64,000 nt of DNA, taken from Psychrobacter arcticus 273-4 (lineage in GTDB: Bacteria > Pseudomonadota > Gammaproteobacteria > Pseudomonadales > Moraxellaceae). Both the position numbers and the translations under genes were made by a program. The stretch is from assembly GCF_000012305.1 (NCBI RefSeq), contig NC_007204.1:1984001-2048000 (forward strand), given 5' to 3'. Of the stretch, positions 20,244 to 30,148 are shown piece by piece. The notes beneath the pieces were generated by a model. It did no database searches, was not told the DNA's origin, and was given only the letters and a program-made list of their open reading frames with translations. Within the stretch, counting starts at the first letter, position 1. Each line of letters opens with the position of its first letter.

Positions 20244-21056
20244 CTAAAAATCAAGTGGCATTGTATGCTGACTATGCTGGTCTTGATCAGCGGCATCGTT
20301 GTCTACTTGTGACTCTTGGGCGATATCAGCAAGTTCGGCGGCAAGTGTCTGCTCATCAATGGTACGCAGCGCATCACCAATCACCGCTTTTGATATATTA
20401 CTACGACCCAAATTGGAGAACATGGGTTGAATGTAATTGAGCACCTCCATCATTGCGCCAATACGATGCGGTCCTTCAGTGAGCAAATAATTGGCAATGC
20501 GTTCATCAAACTGCCAACCGCGCCTGCGCAATATCGACTGCAATAATGCTTCACGATCTGCAAGATCATGTCCTGTCGGTACTTTAAATGAGGGCGCTTG
20601 TGCCAAACGGGTAAGCAAATCTCTTAACTGAAAAGGCAGCTCGGATGCTGGTTTATTGGCGGCAAATAAGAGCTGACGCTGCCCTTCACGGCTACGATTG
20701 ATCAGATGAAATAAAGCTTCTTGCCATTGACTGTTTTGTTCAATGACTTCTAAATCATCAATCGCAATCAAGGAGAAATTCTCTAGCGATGACAACACAT
20801 TGACATCGGTATGAATCAGCTCATTTAATGACAGACAAATTGCTGACTTGTCCATTTCGATAAACGACTCACAAATAGCAGATAATAAGTGCGATTTGCC
20901 AGTAGCAGGACTGCCAAATAGGTACAGCTGACCAATCAGGCCGACATGTAACTGCCGCACTGCATCGATAATAGACATCCAACCCGGACCAGAGAAGTCG
21001 CTGAGACTTGCATCATGCTTTATGTCCAGATTGAGACTTAGCTGTGCTTCTGCCAT
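20244..21056 (-). CDS. hda: DnaA-related regulatory ATPase Hda
   Basis: Controls initiation of replication by stimulating ATP hydrolysis on DnaA together with the DNA-loaded beta clamp. The clamp-binding motif QLSLNL lies at residues 5-10, exactly where Hda has it. The AAA+ core has Walker A GSPATGKS (48-55) and Walker B LIAIDDLEVI. The DnaA DNA-binding domain IV is absent, which separates it from DnaA. At 270 residues it is about 35 longer than E. coli Hda (233), owing to a disordered acidic C-terminal tail rich in Asp and Gln. Downstream of the PerM-type gene on the same strand but separated by a 138-bp repeat. Confidence 0.9.
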   Translation of the reverse strand: MAEAQLSLNLDIKHDASLSDFSGPGWMSIIDAVRQLHVGLIGQLYLFGSPATGKSHLLSAICESFIEMDKSAICLSLNELIHTDVNVLSSLENFSLIAIDDLEVIEQNSQWQEALFHLINRSREGQRQLLFAANKPASELPFQLRDLLTRLAQAPSFKVPTGHDLADREALLQSILRRRGWQFDERIANYLLTEGPHRIGAMMEVLNYIQPMFSNLGRSNISKAVIGDALRTIDEQTLAAELADIAQESQVDNDAADQDQHSQHTMPLDF

Positions 21057-21281
21057 GAATCATCAACTCGGTTTGCGTAGCACAATCAATAAAAAGGCTA
21101 AACGACTAATATACTTATAAACTGACTTTGGCAAAATTCATTTTAACCAAAGCCAACCTAGTAACGATCAATACCGTTAATACTGCGCCTATATATAACA
21201 TATTTGCAAAATGACTGACAAGTCTTTTACCCATAACAGCCAATCAATCCCCTTTTATCACGCAGGAAAAAGAATGTAATA

Positions 21282-21419
21282 TATAGTCGGTGAAAAGTAA
21301 TATCGATACAACACGTACTACTGGTGCAAATTTTTCTTGCTTGCTGTGCCTACGCAGACAGAGGCTGCAAAAAATTTACACCAGCAATACGGTAGCGACT
21401 TTAAAGTATTTCAACTATA
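21282..21419 (+). repeat. 138-bp MITE-like inverted repeat, copy 2
   Basis: Copy 2 of 7, TATAGTCGGTG...TTTCAACTATA. Located in the 411-base gap between the PerM-type gene and hda. The rest of that gap shows no recognised signal. Confidence 0.93.
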
Positions 21420-21467
21420 CCCTGCCACCCAAATGATTTCCTGTCAGTTATACATACAACGGCATGA

Positions 21468-22571
21468 TTATTTTTCAAATAATGCCAATTGCTTACGACC
21501 TTTATAAAAGTCAGTCGTTTGATAATGAACATAAAAATGACGGAATAAAACATTAAGGACAGCAGACACTGGCAGCGCAATCAGCATACCAACGAAACCT
21601 AACAAACTTGCGCCTGCCAGCACCGAAAATATCACCCATAATGGTGATAGACCGATTTTGTCACCCAATAATAGCGGCTGCAAGATATAGCCTTCGGCAG
21701 CTTGTCCAATCAAAAACGCGCCAACAATCAAGGATAAATATGTCCAATCTAGGCCAAACTGGAATAGACAGGCGATAATCGCTGCGACAAAGCCAATACC
21801 AAAGCCCAAATACGGGACAAAGCTAGCAATACCTGCAACCATACCGATAATCAGCCCAAGCTCAAGCCCGATAAGCTGTAATTGTACAGCATAAATAGCA
21901 CCTAGTAATACCATCACTAAAAGCTGACCTTTAATAAAAGCCATCAGCGCACGGTCACACTCTTGCGCAATTTGAATTACTTTTTTACAGTATGGCGCGG
22001 GTATCGCCATTTTCCATGTATGTAAGCGTTGATCCCAATTAAATAGGAAATAAAAGGTCAAAATCGGCACCAACACAATGAGCCCTGCATTATTGATAAA
22101 GTTCATGCTAGACGCCAATATTTGGCTCATCATGGTACTGGCATCTTCAAACTTATAATTGCTTTGCATGTATTCAACCAAGGTCTCAGAGAAGCCTTTG
22201 GACTCAAGCTCTGGCAGACGAATACGGCTATTGCTAGCAAACCATTCACGTACTACTTCATTGTACCAAGTCAAAAGCTGTGGCAGATAATCCCATGCTG
22301 CTTGCAGCTGATGCCACAATGTCGGTATCAACCACCAGAGTAGCATCACCATACTCAGCGTAATCGTCGAATACACAACAATAATGGCAATCCAGCGTTT
22401 AATATATTTTGATAGGCGTTTGACCAGTGGATTAAACAAATAAGCCAATACAAAAGCAAAGACAAACGGCACAATGACCGGCATCATTAAGTACAATAAA
22501 ACCATAGCTACAACAATAGCAACGACAATAAATAGGCGTCGAAAAAAAGGGTCTATTGACTGGTTTGTCAT
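21468..22571 (-). CDS. AI-2E family transporter (PerM/UPF0118)
   Basis: A 367-residue inner-membrane protein with about eight hydrophobic segments, arranged as the family usually is: an N-terminal group (about 10-85), a hydrophilic domain (about 85-155), then a longer C-terminal group. The C-terminal region has GFVGMLIALPVSAVLNVL and PYLGFGIGFVAAI, typical of the family. Members were named for autoinducer-2 export, but many act as ion or other exporters, so the substrate is open. Here it lies upstream of hda; PerM-type genes occur beside purM and hda in several gammaproteobacteria, and the same neighbourhood is seen here. Confidence 0.88.
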   Translation of the reverse strand: MTNQSIDPFFRRLFIVVAIVVAMVLLYLMMPVIVPFVFAFVLAYLFNPLVKRLSKYIKRWIAIIVVYSTITLSMVMLLWWLIPTLWHQLQAAWDYLPQLLTWYNEVVREWFASNSRIRLPELESKGFSETLVEYMQSNYKFEDASTMMSQILASSMNFINNAGLIVLVPILTFYFLFNWDQRLHTWKMAIPAPYCKKVIQIAQECDRALMAFIKGQLLVMVLLGAIYAVQLQLIGLELGLIIGMVAGIASFVPYLGFGIGFVAAIIACLFQFGLDWTYLSLIVGAFLIGQAAEGYILQPLLLGDKIGLSPLWVIFSVLAGASLLGFVGMLIALPVSAVLNVLFRHFYVHYQTTDFYKGRKQLALFEK

Positions 22572-22923
22572 GAAGGCTAGTCCTACGAATGGGCTGATTT
22601 AAAAGGGTGATTTGATTCAAAGTTAATGATAGTTGTTATTGAACGACACTATCCCAATAGCAAACAGTTATTGACAATAACTTTAGCCTTCTATTATCGC
22701 AGAGCCATATAAAAAAGCCGTCATTTTTTGTTTCTGATTTTTTATCTCATCTTTATTACGGTCTTTATGAAATATTAGCCAAATATCGAGCAAATAACCG
22801 CAAGTTGTTTTGCGAGTAAGGGTGGTTTTTGGGTATAATGCGCACACAATCTGCAAAATTCATATGACCGACACGCGTTTTTACTGACTGACCTTCATTC
22901 CCTATAAAATTTGTGAGATGACC
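22572..22923. other. Divergent promoter region, PerM-type gene / purM
   Basis: 352 bases. The right half carries the likely purM promoter at 22810-22839. The left half should drive the PerM-type gene. No PurR-type palindrome was confidently identified. Confidence 0.45.
22810..22839 (+). promoter_or_regulatory. Likely purM promoter
   Basis: A perfect TATAAT (22834-22839) is preceded 18 bases upstream by TTGCGA (22810-22815). It lies about 85 bases before the purM start. Confidence 0.55.
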
Positions 22924-23973
22924 ATGAGTAACAAGCCTTCTTTAAGCTACAAAGATGCTGGCGTTGATATTGATGCTGGCGATGCGTTGGTACAACGTAT
23001 TAAATCCGTGGCAAAAGCCACCTCACGTCCTGAAGTGGTGGGCGGACTTGGCGGCTTTGGGGCGCTTTGTCGCATTCCGACTGGTTATACCTCACCTTTA
23101 CTAGTCTCTGGTACCGACGGTGTGGGCACCAAGCTCAAACTGGCATTACAGCTGAATCGCCATGACACTATCGGTATCGACTTGGTCGCCATGTGTGTGA
23201 ACGATTTATTAGTTTGTGGTGCTGAGCCATTGTTCTTTTTAGATTACTACGCAACTGGCAAGCTTGACGTCGATGTCGCGGCTACTGTCGTCACAGGTAT
23301 TGGCGAAGGCTGTAAGCTGTCAAATTGTGCGCTGATTGGTGGTGAAACTGCTGAGATGCCAGGCATGTATCAAGACGATGATTATGACTTGGCTGGATTC
23401 TGTGTCGGTGTGGTTGAAGAAGCAGAAGTCATCACTGGCGAAAATGTGACTGAAGGTGACGTGCTAATTGCTCTTGCTTCAAGTGGCGCGCATTCTAACG
23501 GTTATTCGTTGGTACGCAAAGTCATTGAAGTGAGCGGTGTGGATGTGACTAGTAGCAATGAACAGCTAGATGGTCAGTCTATTCAAGATGCCCTCATGGC
23601 ACCTACTCGTATCTATGTCAAAGCCATTAAAGCACTGCAAGATACTCTTGGTAGCTCGGCCCTGCATGCAATGTCACACATCACAGGCGGCGGCTTAACG
23701 GATAACTTACCACGTGTACTACCGGACCATTTAGCGGCTAGTATCGACACTAGCAGCTGGCAGTTCTCAGAGCTATTCACTTGGTTACAGACCCAAGGCA
23801 ATATTGAACAAAGCGAGATGTACCGTACCTTTAACTGCGGCGTTGGTTTTGTCATCGTCGTACCAAAAGATAAAGCAGATGCTGCCATCAAAACCTTGAC
23901 CGATGCTGGCGAAAAAGCATGGAAATTAGGTGAAATGGTTAGCCGCGAAGCGGATGCCGTGGTGTACCGTTAA
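22924..23973 (+). CDS. purM: Phosphoribosylformylglycinamidine cyclo-ligase (AIR synthetase)
   Basis: Fifth step of purine synthesis, closing the imidazole ring with ATP. The sequence shows [22 protein letters not shown], the substrate/ATP region [24 protein letters not shown], and [13 protein letters not shown]. Two in-frame ATGs are available: 22918 lies directly against the GTGAG box, while 22924 is spaced 6 bases from it and gives the family start MSNKP, so 22924 is chosen. The stop overlaps purN (TAATG), showing translational coupling. Confidence 0.96.
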   Translation: MSNKPSLSYKDAGVDIDAGDALVQRIKSVAKATSRPEVVGGLGGFGALCRIPTGYTSPLLVSGTDGVGTKLKLALQLNRHDTIGIDLVAMCVNDLLVCGAEPLFFLDYYATGKLDVDVAATVVTGIGEGCKLSNCALIGGETAEMPGMYQDDDYDLAGFCVGVVEEAEVITGENVTEGDVLIALASSGAHSNGYSLVRKVIEVSGVDVTSSNEQLDGQSIQDALMAPTRIYVKAIKALQDTLGSSALHAMSHITGGGLTDNLPRVLPDHLAASIDTSSWQFSELFTWLQTQGNIEQSEMYRTFNCGVGFVIVVPKDKADAAIKTLTDAGEKAWKLGEMVSREADAVVYR

Positions 23974-24695
23974 TGTCAGCTACACCTTTATCGTTAAATG
24001 CCTCTTTAACATCAGCCAATACACGCCTAGACAGCAAGCCTTTGCGCATTGCTGTCTTGGTATCTGGTAGTGGTAGCAACTTGCAAGTATTGATTAATGC
24101 CATGCAAGCAGGCGCGCTACCGATTGAGATTGTCGGCGTGATTAGCAACCGTGAAGATGCTTATGCCATCACACGGGCAAAAGATGCTGACATTCCCGTG
24201 GCGGCGCTATCTCACGTGGCGAGCGGCAAACGCATGGGCATCAAAACCTTTGAGACCCATGCTAGCGCGCAGCTAACAGCTTGGCAGCCTGATTTGATTG
24301 TCTTGGCAGGTTTTATGCGTGTCCTTAGCGGTACGTTTATCGACAGCATGCCAGTGCCTATGATCAATCTGCACCCTTCTCTGTTACCTTGTTATAAGGG
24401 GCTTGATACTCATCAGCGTGTCATACAGGCTGGCGAGCGGCATCATGGTTGTAGTATCCATGTTGTCACAGCAGAGCTTGATGCAGGGCAAGTGCTCACT
24501 CAAGCAGTATTAGCACTGAGTGTAAAGGATACAACTGCGAGCCTGCAAGCGCGTGTGCAAACGCTTGAGCATCAATTGCTGCCTTGGACGATATTACTGA
24601 TTGCTAAAGGTGTCATAGTGCTTAATAATCAGGCGAGTCATCATCAGCCTGATTATTTACCCACTCTACCTTTTAAGCTATTTTTTGAAGATTGA
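23973..24695 (+). CDS. purN: Phosphoribosylglycinamide formyltransferase
   Basis: Third step of purine synthesis, transferring a formyl group from 10-formyl-THF to GAR. The sequence has IAVLVSGSGSNLQVLI, the catalytic triad context INLHPSLLP (Asn, His) and the downstream Asp in ELDAGQVL. It is 240 residues, about 28 more than E. coli PurN, mostly at the N terminus. The ATG shares one base with the purM stop codon. The gene ends before a strong terminator shared with the convergent LysR gene. Confidence 0.95.
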   Translation: MSATPLSLNASLTSANTRLDSKPLRIAVLVSGSGSNLQVLINAMQAGALPIEIVGVISNREDAYAITRAKDADIPVAALSHVASGKRMGIKTFETHASAQLTAWQPDLIVLAGFMRVLSGTFIDSMPVPMINLHPSLLPCYKGLDTHQRVIQAGERHHGCSIHVVTAELDAGQVLTQAVLALSVKDTTASLQARVQTLEHQLLPWTILLIAKGVIVLNNQASHHQPDYLPTLPFKLFFED

Positions 24696-24714
24696 AGCTT
24701 AAAGAATTTATAAG

Positions 24715-24759
24715 AAAAGGCAGTATAAGTGAATCACTTATACTGCCTTTTTATTTTTT
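24715..24759. terminator. Bidirectional terminator, purN / LysR gene
   Basis: AAAAGGCAGTATAAGTG / CACTTATACTGCCTTTTT is a perfect long stem with flanking A and T runs. Confidence 0.92.
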
Positions 24760-24783
24760 GACATACATCACTCATAACTGTCA

Positions 24784-25773
24784 TCAAAATAGATGATTGA
24801 TCACAGGAATTTCTTGTGGAGGATTTTCTTCGTCGTTAACGATTTGACGTGCTACGTGCATGATCAGCTGACGCAACCAGCGATGCGCCGGATGATGCTG
24901 CAATAACGGTGACCACGCCATCGTTAGCTCAAATTCTGGTATAAAAAACGGTGGCTCTTCCATAATAATACTGTCATTATTTGCCTGCATTTTTGCCACA
25001 CGGGTCGGCAAGGTCGCAATCAAATCTTTATTGGCTGCGAGCATGGCTGGCATTTGGTAATGACGGGTAAAGACACTGATTTGGCGCTTTTGACCTAGAC
25101 GTTGTAGCGCCTGATCAATAGAACCGAGTCCACCAGATTTTTCTGGATTGACACCAAAGCCCACGCCCATACCGGTTTTAGACACCCAAACATGCTGAGC
25201 TTTTAGATAGTTTTTTAAATTAAAACGATTGGCATAAGGGCTTTCGGCTGCCAATAAACAGCTAAAGGTATCACGCCATACCAACACTTGATGGAAGCTT
25301 TGTGGGATTTCATTGAAGCGGTTGATTGCCAAATCTACTCGCCCCTGCTCCATATCACGATATGACACGTCCGATGGCGTTAAGAAATCTAAAATGACAT
25401 TGGGTGCCTCTGATCGTAACGCTTTTACGAGCTTAGGAACCAAGGTCGCCTCAGCATAATCTGAGGTCATAATCCGAAAAACACGTGAGGTACTATAAGG
25501 ACGAAACTCGGTACGTGGCTCTAACACTTGCGTCAAATCGGCAAGTATCTCACGGATACGAGGCTGTAGCTCAAGGGCGCGCTCGGTCGGTGTCATCCCT
25601 TCTGATGAGCGCACCAATAGAGGGTCGTTAAATAGCTTACGCAAGCGGCGCAAAATATTACTCATGGCAGGCTGGGTAATGCCAAGCTGCTCAGCGGCGC
25701 GCGTTACGTTTTTTTCTCGCAACAACACATCCAAATGTACCAATAAATTTAAATCAACCCGCTGCAAATTCAT
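24784..25773 (-). CDS. LysR-type transcriptional regulator (NodD/SyrM/NahR-like)
   Basis: A 329-residue regulator. The N-terminal winged HTH (about 4-65) reads VDLNLLVHLDVLLREKNVTRAAEQLGITQPAMSNILRRLRKLFNDPLLVR, with the helix pair spanning about 20-45; a Lys/Arg-rich linker follows and then the periplasmic-binding-like effector domain. The RVDLNLL start and PLLVRSSEGM are typical of the NodD/LeuO/SyrM branch. It does not sit divergently next to an obvious target; the next rightward gene is aceA, about 700 bases from its start. A role in aceA control is possible but unproven. Confidence 0.88.
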   Translation of the reverse strand: MNLQRVDLNLLVHLDVLLREKNVTRAAEQLGITQPAMSNILRRLRKLFNDPLLVRSSEGMTPTERALELQPRIREILADLTQVLEPRTEFRPYSTSRVFRIMTSDYAEATLVPKLVKALRSEAPNVILDFLTPSDVSYRDMEQGRVDLAINRFNEIPQSFHQVLVWRDTFSCLLAAESPYANRFNLKNYLKAQHVWVSKTGMGVGFGVNPEKSGGLGSIDQALQRLGQKRQISVFTRHYQMPAMLAANKDLIATLPTRVAKMQANNDSIIMEEPPFFIPEFELTMAWSPLLQHHPAHRWLRQLIMHVARQIVNDEENPPQEIPVINHLF

Positions 25774-26477
25774 ATATGTGTCTCTTTATCTTAGAAAAAA
25801 TACCACTACAAACGTGGCATTTTTTGTCCTGTCATTTATTACAACTCATCTATAACAGCATGATATAAGGATATTTTTATGTTAATTATTCTGCAATATA
25901 CTTATTATAACTGAATTCACTCATCACAAACCATTGTTTTATATATACTATAATCAAATGAAATACCCAAGATAACAATCATAAACTAGATAAATCAAGG
26001 CAACCTAGCTATAGTGGCTAGCAAGCGCTCATTAGGCATTATTCAACATTAGACCGTTACTATGTATTTTAATGGATGGGCTACCAAGTGTATTTTATCG
26101 TATTTTCATGCTGAAATACGGACATAACATTTATTACACCATCTTATAAAAACTTAATTTTTTGCTCTTATTTTTTTAAGCTTGGATAAATACCTTATAC
26201 GCTTTAAGATAATAGTTACTTCAGCAGTCGAAAAAGTCTTATAAAACAACCCATTAATTCTAAAATAATAGTTCAAAAAAGAGACTAAAAAATAAAAGCC
26301 GACCAAAGCGACAGGTTTTATTTGCTTTTATCACAATTTTCTTATAGTTTAGTAGAGATTGCTCACGCAAGAAGCCTATATTTCAGATTTTTACTTCTGC
26401 CAGCATCTTTCTATATATACCAAAATCATTTCAATTATTTTAATTCACTCATTTATTCACCACCAAGGAGACTATAG
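25774..26477. other. Long AT-rich divergent intergenic region, LysR gene / aceA
   Basis: 704 bases with no credible gene. It is rich in A and T runs, especially 26140-26300. It probably contains the aceA promoter, perhaps with regulator sites. No single motif stands out enough to name. Confidence 0.5.
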
Positions 26478-28064
26478 ATGTCAACTGCATATAAATCAGC
26501 GATCGATTTAGTACGTGAACTAAAACAAAAGCACGGTAACTGGCAGAATATCAGCGAAACTGATGCGGCACGTATGATGTCACAAAACCGTTTCAAAACA
26601 GGTTTGGATATCGCTAAGTACACGGCAAAAATCATGCGTCAAGACATGGAAGAATATGACAATGATACGTCTCAATACACCCAGTCTCTAGGTGCATGGC
26701 ATGGTTTTGTTGCACAGCAAACCATGTATGCGAAGAAAAAATACTTTGGCACGACGTCTAAAACTTACATCTACCTATCTGGTTGGATGGTAGCTGCCCT
26801 ACGTTCTGAGTTTGGTCCTCTGCCTGACCAATCTATGCACGAAAAAACGTCAGTACCTAAGCTTATCGCAGAGATCTACACTTTCTTGCGTCAAGCTGAT
26901 GCAAAAGTATTGAACGATTATTTCCGCGAGCTAAATGCAGCTGAAGAAGCAGGTCAAGATACCTCAGCTATTTTAGAAAAAATCGAAAACTTTGATTCAC
27001 ATGTTGTGCCAATCATTGCTGATATCGATGCAGGTTTCGGTAACGAAGAAGCAACTTACTTGCTCACTAAGCAAATGATCGAAGCGGGTGCTTGTGCTAT
27101 CCAGGTTGAAAACCAAGTATCTGACGCTAAGCAATGTGGTCACCAAGCGGGTAAAGTAACTGTACCGCACGAAGACTTTATCTCTAAAATCAACGCGATT
27201 CGTTATGCATTCTTAGAGCTTGGTGTTGAAGACGGTGTTATCGTTGCTCGTACTGACTCTGAAGGCGCGTCACTCACGCAAAAGATCCCAGTATCAAATG
27301 AGCCAGGCGACCTTGCTTCTCAATATATCGATTTTATCGAAATGGAAGAAGTGACGCTAGAAAATGCAAAAGAAAACGACAGCTTGCTTAAGCATAACGG
27401 CAAACTAGTACGTCCAGTTCGTTTGCCTAATGGTCTATATCAGTTCCGTGAAGACACCAACATCGACCGCGTTGTACTTGACTGTGTAACTGCTCTAGAA
27501 AACGGTGCCGATCTACTATGGATAGAAACACCTACTCCAGACGTTGAACACATCAAAATGATGGTTGATCGTATTAAAGAGCAGCAGCCAAAAGCCAAGC
27601 TTGTATACAACAACAGCCCGTCATTCAACTGGACGTTGAACTTCCGTAAGCAAATCATCGCTCAGTGGGAAGAAGAAGGTAAAGACCTATCTGCCTACAA
27701 TAAAAATGACTTGATGAGTGCTGATTACGACGGTACTGAACTTGATACAGCAGCTGACGAAGCGGCTAGAAACTTCCAACGTGATGCAGCACGTGAAGCG
27801 GGTGTATTCCATCACTTAATCACGCTACCTACTTACCACACCACTGCACTTAGCGTGCATGAGCTTGCTAAAGGCTACTTCGGTGAAGATGGTATGCTTG
27901 CTTATGCAGCTGGCGTCCAACGTAAAGAAATCCGCGAAGGCATCGCTTGTGTTAAGCACCAAGCAATGGCGGGTTCTGACCTTGGCGATGACCACAAAGA
28001 GATCTTCTCTGGTGAACATGCCCTTAAAGCTGGCGGCGGCAAGAACACCATGAACCAGTTCTAA
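26478..28064 (+). CDS. aceA: Isocitrate lyase (long form)
   Basis: First glyoxylate-shunt enzyme, splitting isocitrate into succinate and glyoxylate. At 528 residues it is the long AceA form seen in Pseudomonas and Acinetobacter. The catalytic Cys is 220 in KQCGH, where the shorter form has KKCGH; DIDAGFGN and WIETPTPD are also conserved. AAGGAG lies 9 bases before the ATG. GlcB (47762), also in this window, completes the shunt but is unlinked. A strong terminator follows. Confidence 0.96.
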   Translation: MSTAYKSAIDLVRELKQKHGNWQNISETDAARMMSQNRFKTGLDIAKYTAKIMRQDMEEYDNDTSQYTQSLGAWHGFVAQQTMYAKKKYFGTTSKTYIYLSGWMVAALRSEFGPLPDQSMHEKTSVPKLIAEIYTFLRQADAKVLNDYFRELNAAEEAGQDTSAILEKIENFDSHVVPIIADIDAGFGNEEATYLLTKQMIEAGACAIQVENQVSDAKQCGHQAGKVTVPHEDFISKINAIRYAFLELGVEDGVIVARTDSEGASLTQKIPVSNEPGDLASQYIDFIEMEEVTLENAKENDSLLKHNGKLVRPVRLPNGLYQFREDTNIDRVVLDCVTALENGADLLWIETPTPDVEHIKMMVDRIKEQQPKAKLVYNNSPSFNWTLNFRKQIIAQWEEEGKDLSAYNKNDLMSADYDGTELDTAADEAARNFQRDAAREAGVFHHLITLPTYHTTALSVHELAKGYFGEDGMLAYAAGVQRKEIREGIACVKHQAMAGSDLGDDHKEIFSGEHALKAGGGKNTMNQF

Positions 28065-28094
28065 TTACCGACCATCTCTAAGTACAAGTTATAA

Positions 28095-28130
28095 GAAAAG
28101 CCGTCCTACACATTGTAGGGCGGCTTTTTT
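28095..28130 (+). terminator. Rho-independent terminator after aceA
   Basis: AAAGCCGTCCTACA / TGTAGGGCGGCTTTTTT, a GC-rich stem with a 2-base loop and T run. Confidence 0.92.
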
Positions 28131-28322
28131 ATGCGCTATAAATAATTCTATCCACGCAAATAACAGGGCTACTTACCCCCTCTTTTAATTAACCGCCATT
28201 CATTTACTCAGCATTTATTTGATGTGATTTGGCCAACCAAAACGAAAATTTTACTTGTTATTCACTGATAGCTCTCATACGATGGTAATAACTTAAATTT
28301 ATTAAAATAATCAGGAGCCATC

Positions 28323-29879
28323 ATGCAAGAGATAGAGCTGAAATTCTTGGTGCCAGAGCCGCGATTAAAGGGGCTTATGCGTCAAGCAAAAATCAAATCA
28401 TCACAAGTAACCCAACTGGCCGCTCATTATTATGATACCCCTGACCAGCAGCTTGCACAGGCTGGCATTGGCTTGCGTATTCGTCAAGAAGGCAACGCTT
28501 GGGTGCAGACTATCAAAGCGAGCGGCGATGGTATAGCGGCGCGTTTAGAGCACAATTTGACATTAGACAATGAGCAAGTACAAGCCATGCTCGACAATAA
28601 CGAGCTGCTGCCTGATTTAACGATTTATAAAGATACCCCTATTGCCCCAGCATTGGCGGATTTTAAGCTGAAAAAACTGGCTAAACAACTGACACGGTTA
28701 TATGTGACCGATGTAGAGCGTACTACCCGCTTATTGATAAAAGATACGGGCGATGAAGTCGTCAATAGTATTGAGATGGCTTACGATTATGGAGAAATTA
28801 TCCATGGTACCGATGACACTCAAAGAGATGTTATTCAAGAGATTGAATTTGAGCTTATATCCGGTGAGTTAGATTTTTTATTTTCGACTGCTAAAACTTG
28901 GTGTCAGCGTTATAAATTGTGCCTCTCTACCGTGACCAAAGCAGAGCGTGGCGGCCGGCTTATCAAGGGACAAAGTCATACTCCAGCCACTGCTGCTGAT
29001 TTGAGCGAGCTTAATATCGATAAAAAAATCGGTATGCCCGCTTTTTTACGCGCTGTCGTGCATAACTGCTTATTGCAAATACTCCCTAACAGCAGCGCCA
29101 TCGTTGCAGGCAGTAAAGATAATGAACACCTTTTACAGCTATCTATCGGTATAGAGCGCTTGCACACTGTGCTACAAGCATTTGATAGCTTCTCAGATGA
29201 AATCAATCCGGATTGGTCAGCCATACTGCAACAAACTGCCACTTTACTCACTGAGTATCGTAAGCTTGCTTATCTTAGTACTCATATTGAACCGAGACTA
29301 CAAAAGGACGGCGCACCCATCGTTGATTGGACAGCGGATATTGACGCTCTCAAAATCACACCAATAGCTGCAATTAGCACCAATCACTTTCAAATCATGT
29401 TGCTTGAGCTCATCGCCTTTACGATGAGTGACCCTAGCCTTGAGCCTCAAACAGATAAGCTGGCTATCAATAAGCTTGAAAAAATACTTGTTAAGTACCA
29501 TGAAAAATTACTTAAAGCTGAGCAATATTTAGAGGACCGCTATGATGAGTCAGACAGTGAGCTAGAGAACGAATCAATCATAAAAGCACTGCACAACCTA
29601 CACGACCATCTAAAAGATTTGCGTTATATTAGCGAGTTAGTAGCACCTTTATATGGCAAGAAGAAAACCAAGCGTTGGCTAAAACGTACCGTAAAAGCAC
29701 AGAAAACTTTGGGTCAACAGCTCAATATGAGTGACTATCAGCAGTACTATCAAAGTAAAGCCAGCTCTGACTTTGCTGCTTTATATGCTGCAGGATGGTT
29801 AAATGCTGTTTTGATACCGATGGAAAAAGCCACAGAAAAACGTTTGGATAAGTTTTATGCTTGCTCAGTATTTTGGTGA
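28323..29879 (+). CDS. CYTH-CHAD domain protein (inorganic triphosphatase-like)
   Basis: A 518-residue cytoplasmic protein with an N-terminal CYTH domain (about 1-210) starting with the ExExK motif E3-I-E5-L-K7, followed by a helical CHAD domain (about 235-515) rich in His and Lys/Arg at helix faces. E. coli YgiF has the same layout and hydrolyses inorganic triphosphate; CHAD domains bind polyphosphate. A ppk1 gene is also present in this window, which suits a polyphosphate-linked role, but is not close. AGGAG is 6 bases before the ATG. Confidence 0.88.
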   Translation: MQEIELKFLVPEPRLKGLMRQAKIKSSQVTQLAAHYYDTPDQQLAQAGIGLRIRQEGNAWVQTIKASGDGIAARLEHNLTLDNEQVQAMLDNNELLPDLTIYKDTPIAPALADFKLKKLAKQLTRLYVTDVERTTRLLIKDTGDEVVNSIEMAYDYGEIIHGTDDTQRDVIQEIEFELISGELDFLFSTAKTWCQRYKLCLSTVTKAERGGRLIKGQSHTPATAADLSELNIDKKIGMPAFLRAVVHNCLLQILPNSSAIVAGSKDNEHLLQLSIGIERLHTVLQAFDSFSDEINPDWSAILQQTATLLTEYRKLAYLSTHIEPRLQKDGAPIVDWTADIDALKITPIAAISTNHFQIMLLELIAFTMSDPSLEPQTDKLAINKLEKILVKYHEKLLKAEQYLEDRYDESDSELENESIIKALHNLHDHLKDLRYISELVAPLYGKKKTKRWLKRTVKAQKTLGQQLNMSDYQQYYQSKASSDFAALYAAGWLNAVLIPMEKATEKRLDKFYACSVFW

Positions 29880-29917
29880 TTGAACATATTGTAATTTGAT
29901 AGGTATCAATTTTAGAG

Positions 29918-29955
29918 AAAAAAGACAGCTCACTGAATAAGGGCTGTTTTTTTAT
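29918..29955 (+). terminator. Terminator after the CYTH-CHAD gene
   Basis: AAAAAAGACAGCTC / GGGCTGTTTTTTT with a 9-base loop, 39 bases past the stop. Probably works in both directions. Confidence 0.75.
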
Positions 29956-29988
29956 CGTCAATTCAATTTAAAATCCATACATTGCTAC

Positions 29989-30126
29989 TATAGTCGGTGA
30001 AAAGTAATATCGATACAACACGTACTACTGGTGCAAATTTTTCTTGCTTGCTGTGCCTACGCAGACAGAGGCTGCAAAAAATTTACACCAGTAGTACTGT
30101 AGCGACTTTAAAGTATTTCAACTATA
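29989..30126 (+). repeat. 138-bp MITE-like inverted repeat, copy 3
   Basis: Copy 3 of 7. The inner arms GTACTACTGGTG and CACCAGTAGTAC are fully complementary. It lies between two convergent genes, immediately before the L,D-transpeptidase stop. Confidence 0.93.
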
Positions 30127-30148
30127 CTGCGGCTACTCAATAATACTT

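Noticed and set aside
29722..29961. 79-residue minus-strand ORF at the CYTH-CHAD 3' end
   Set aside because: Overlaps a confident gene and a terminator hairpin.
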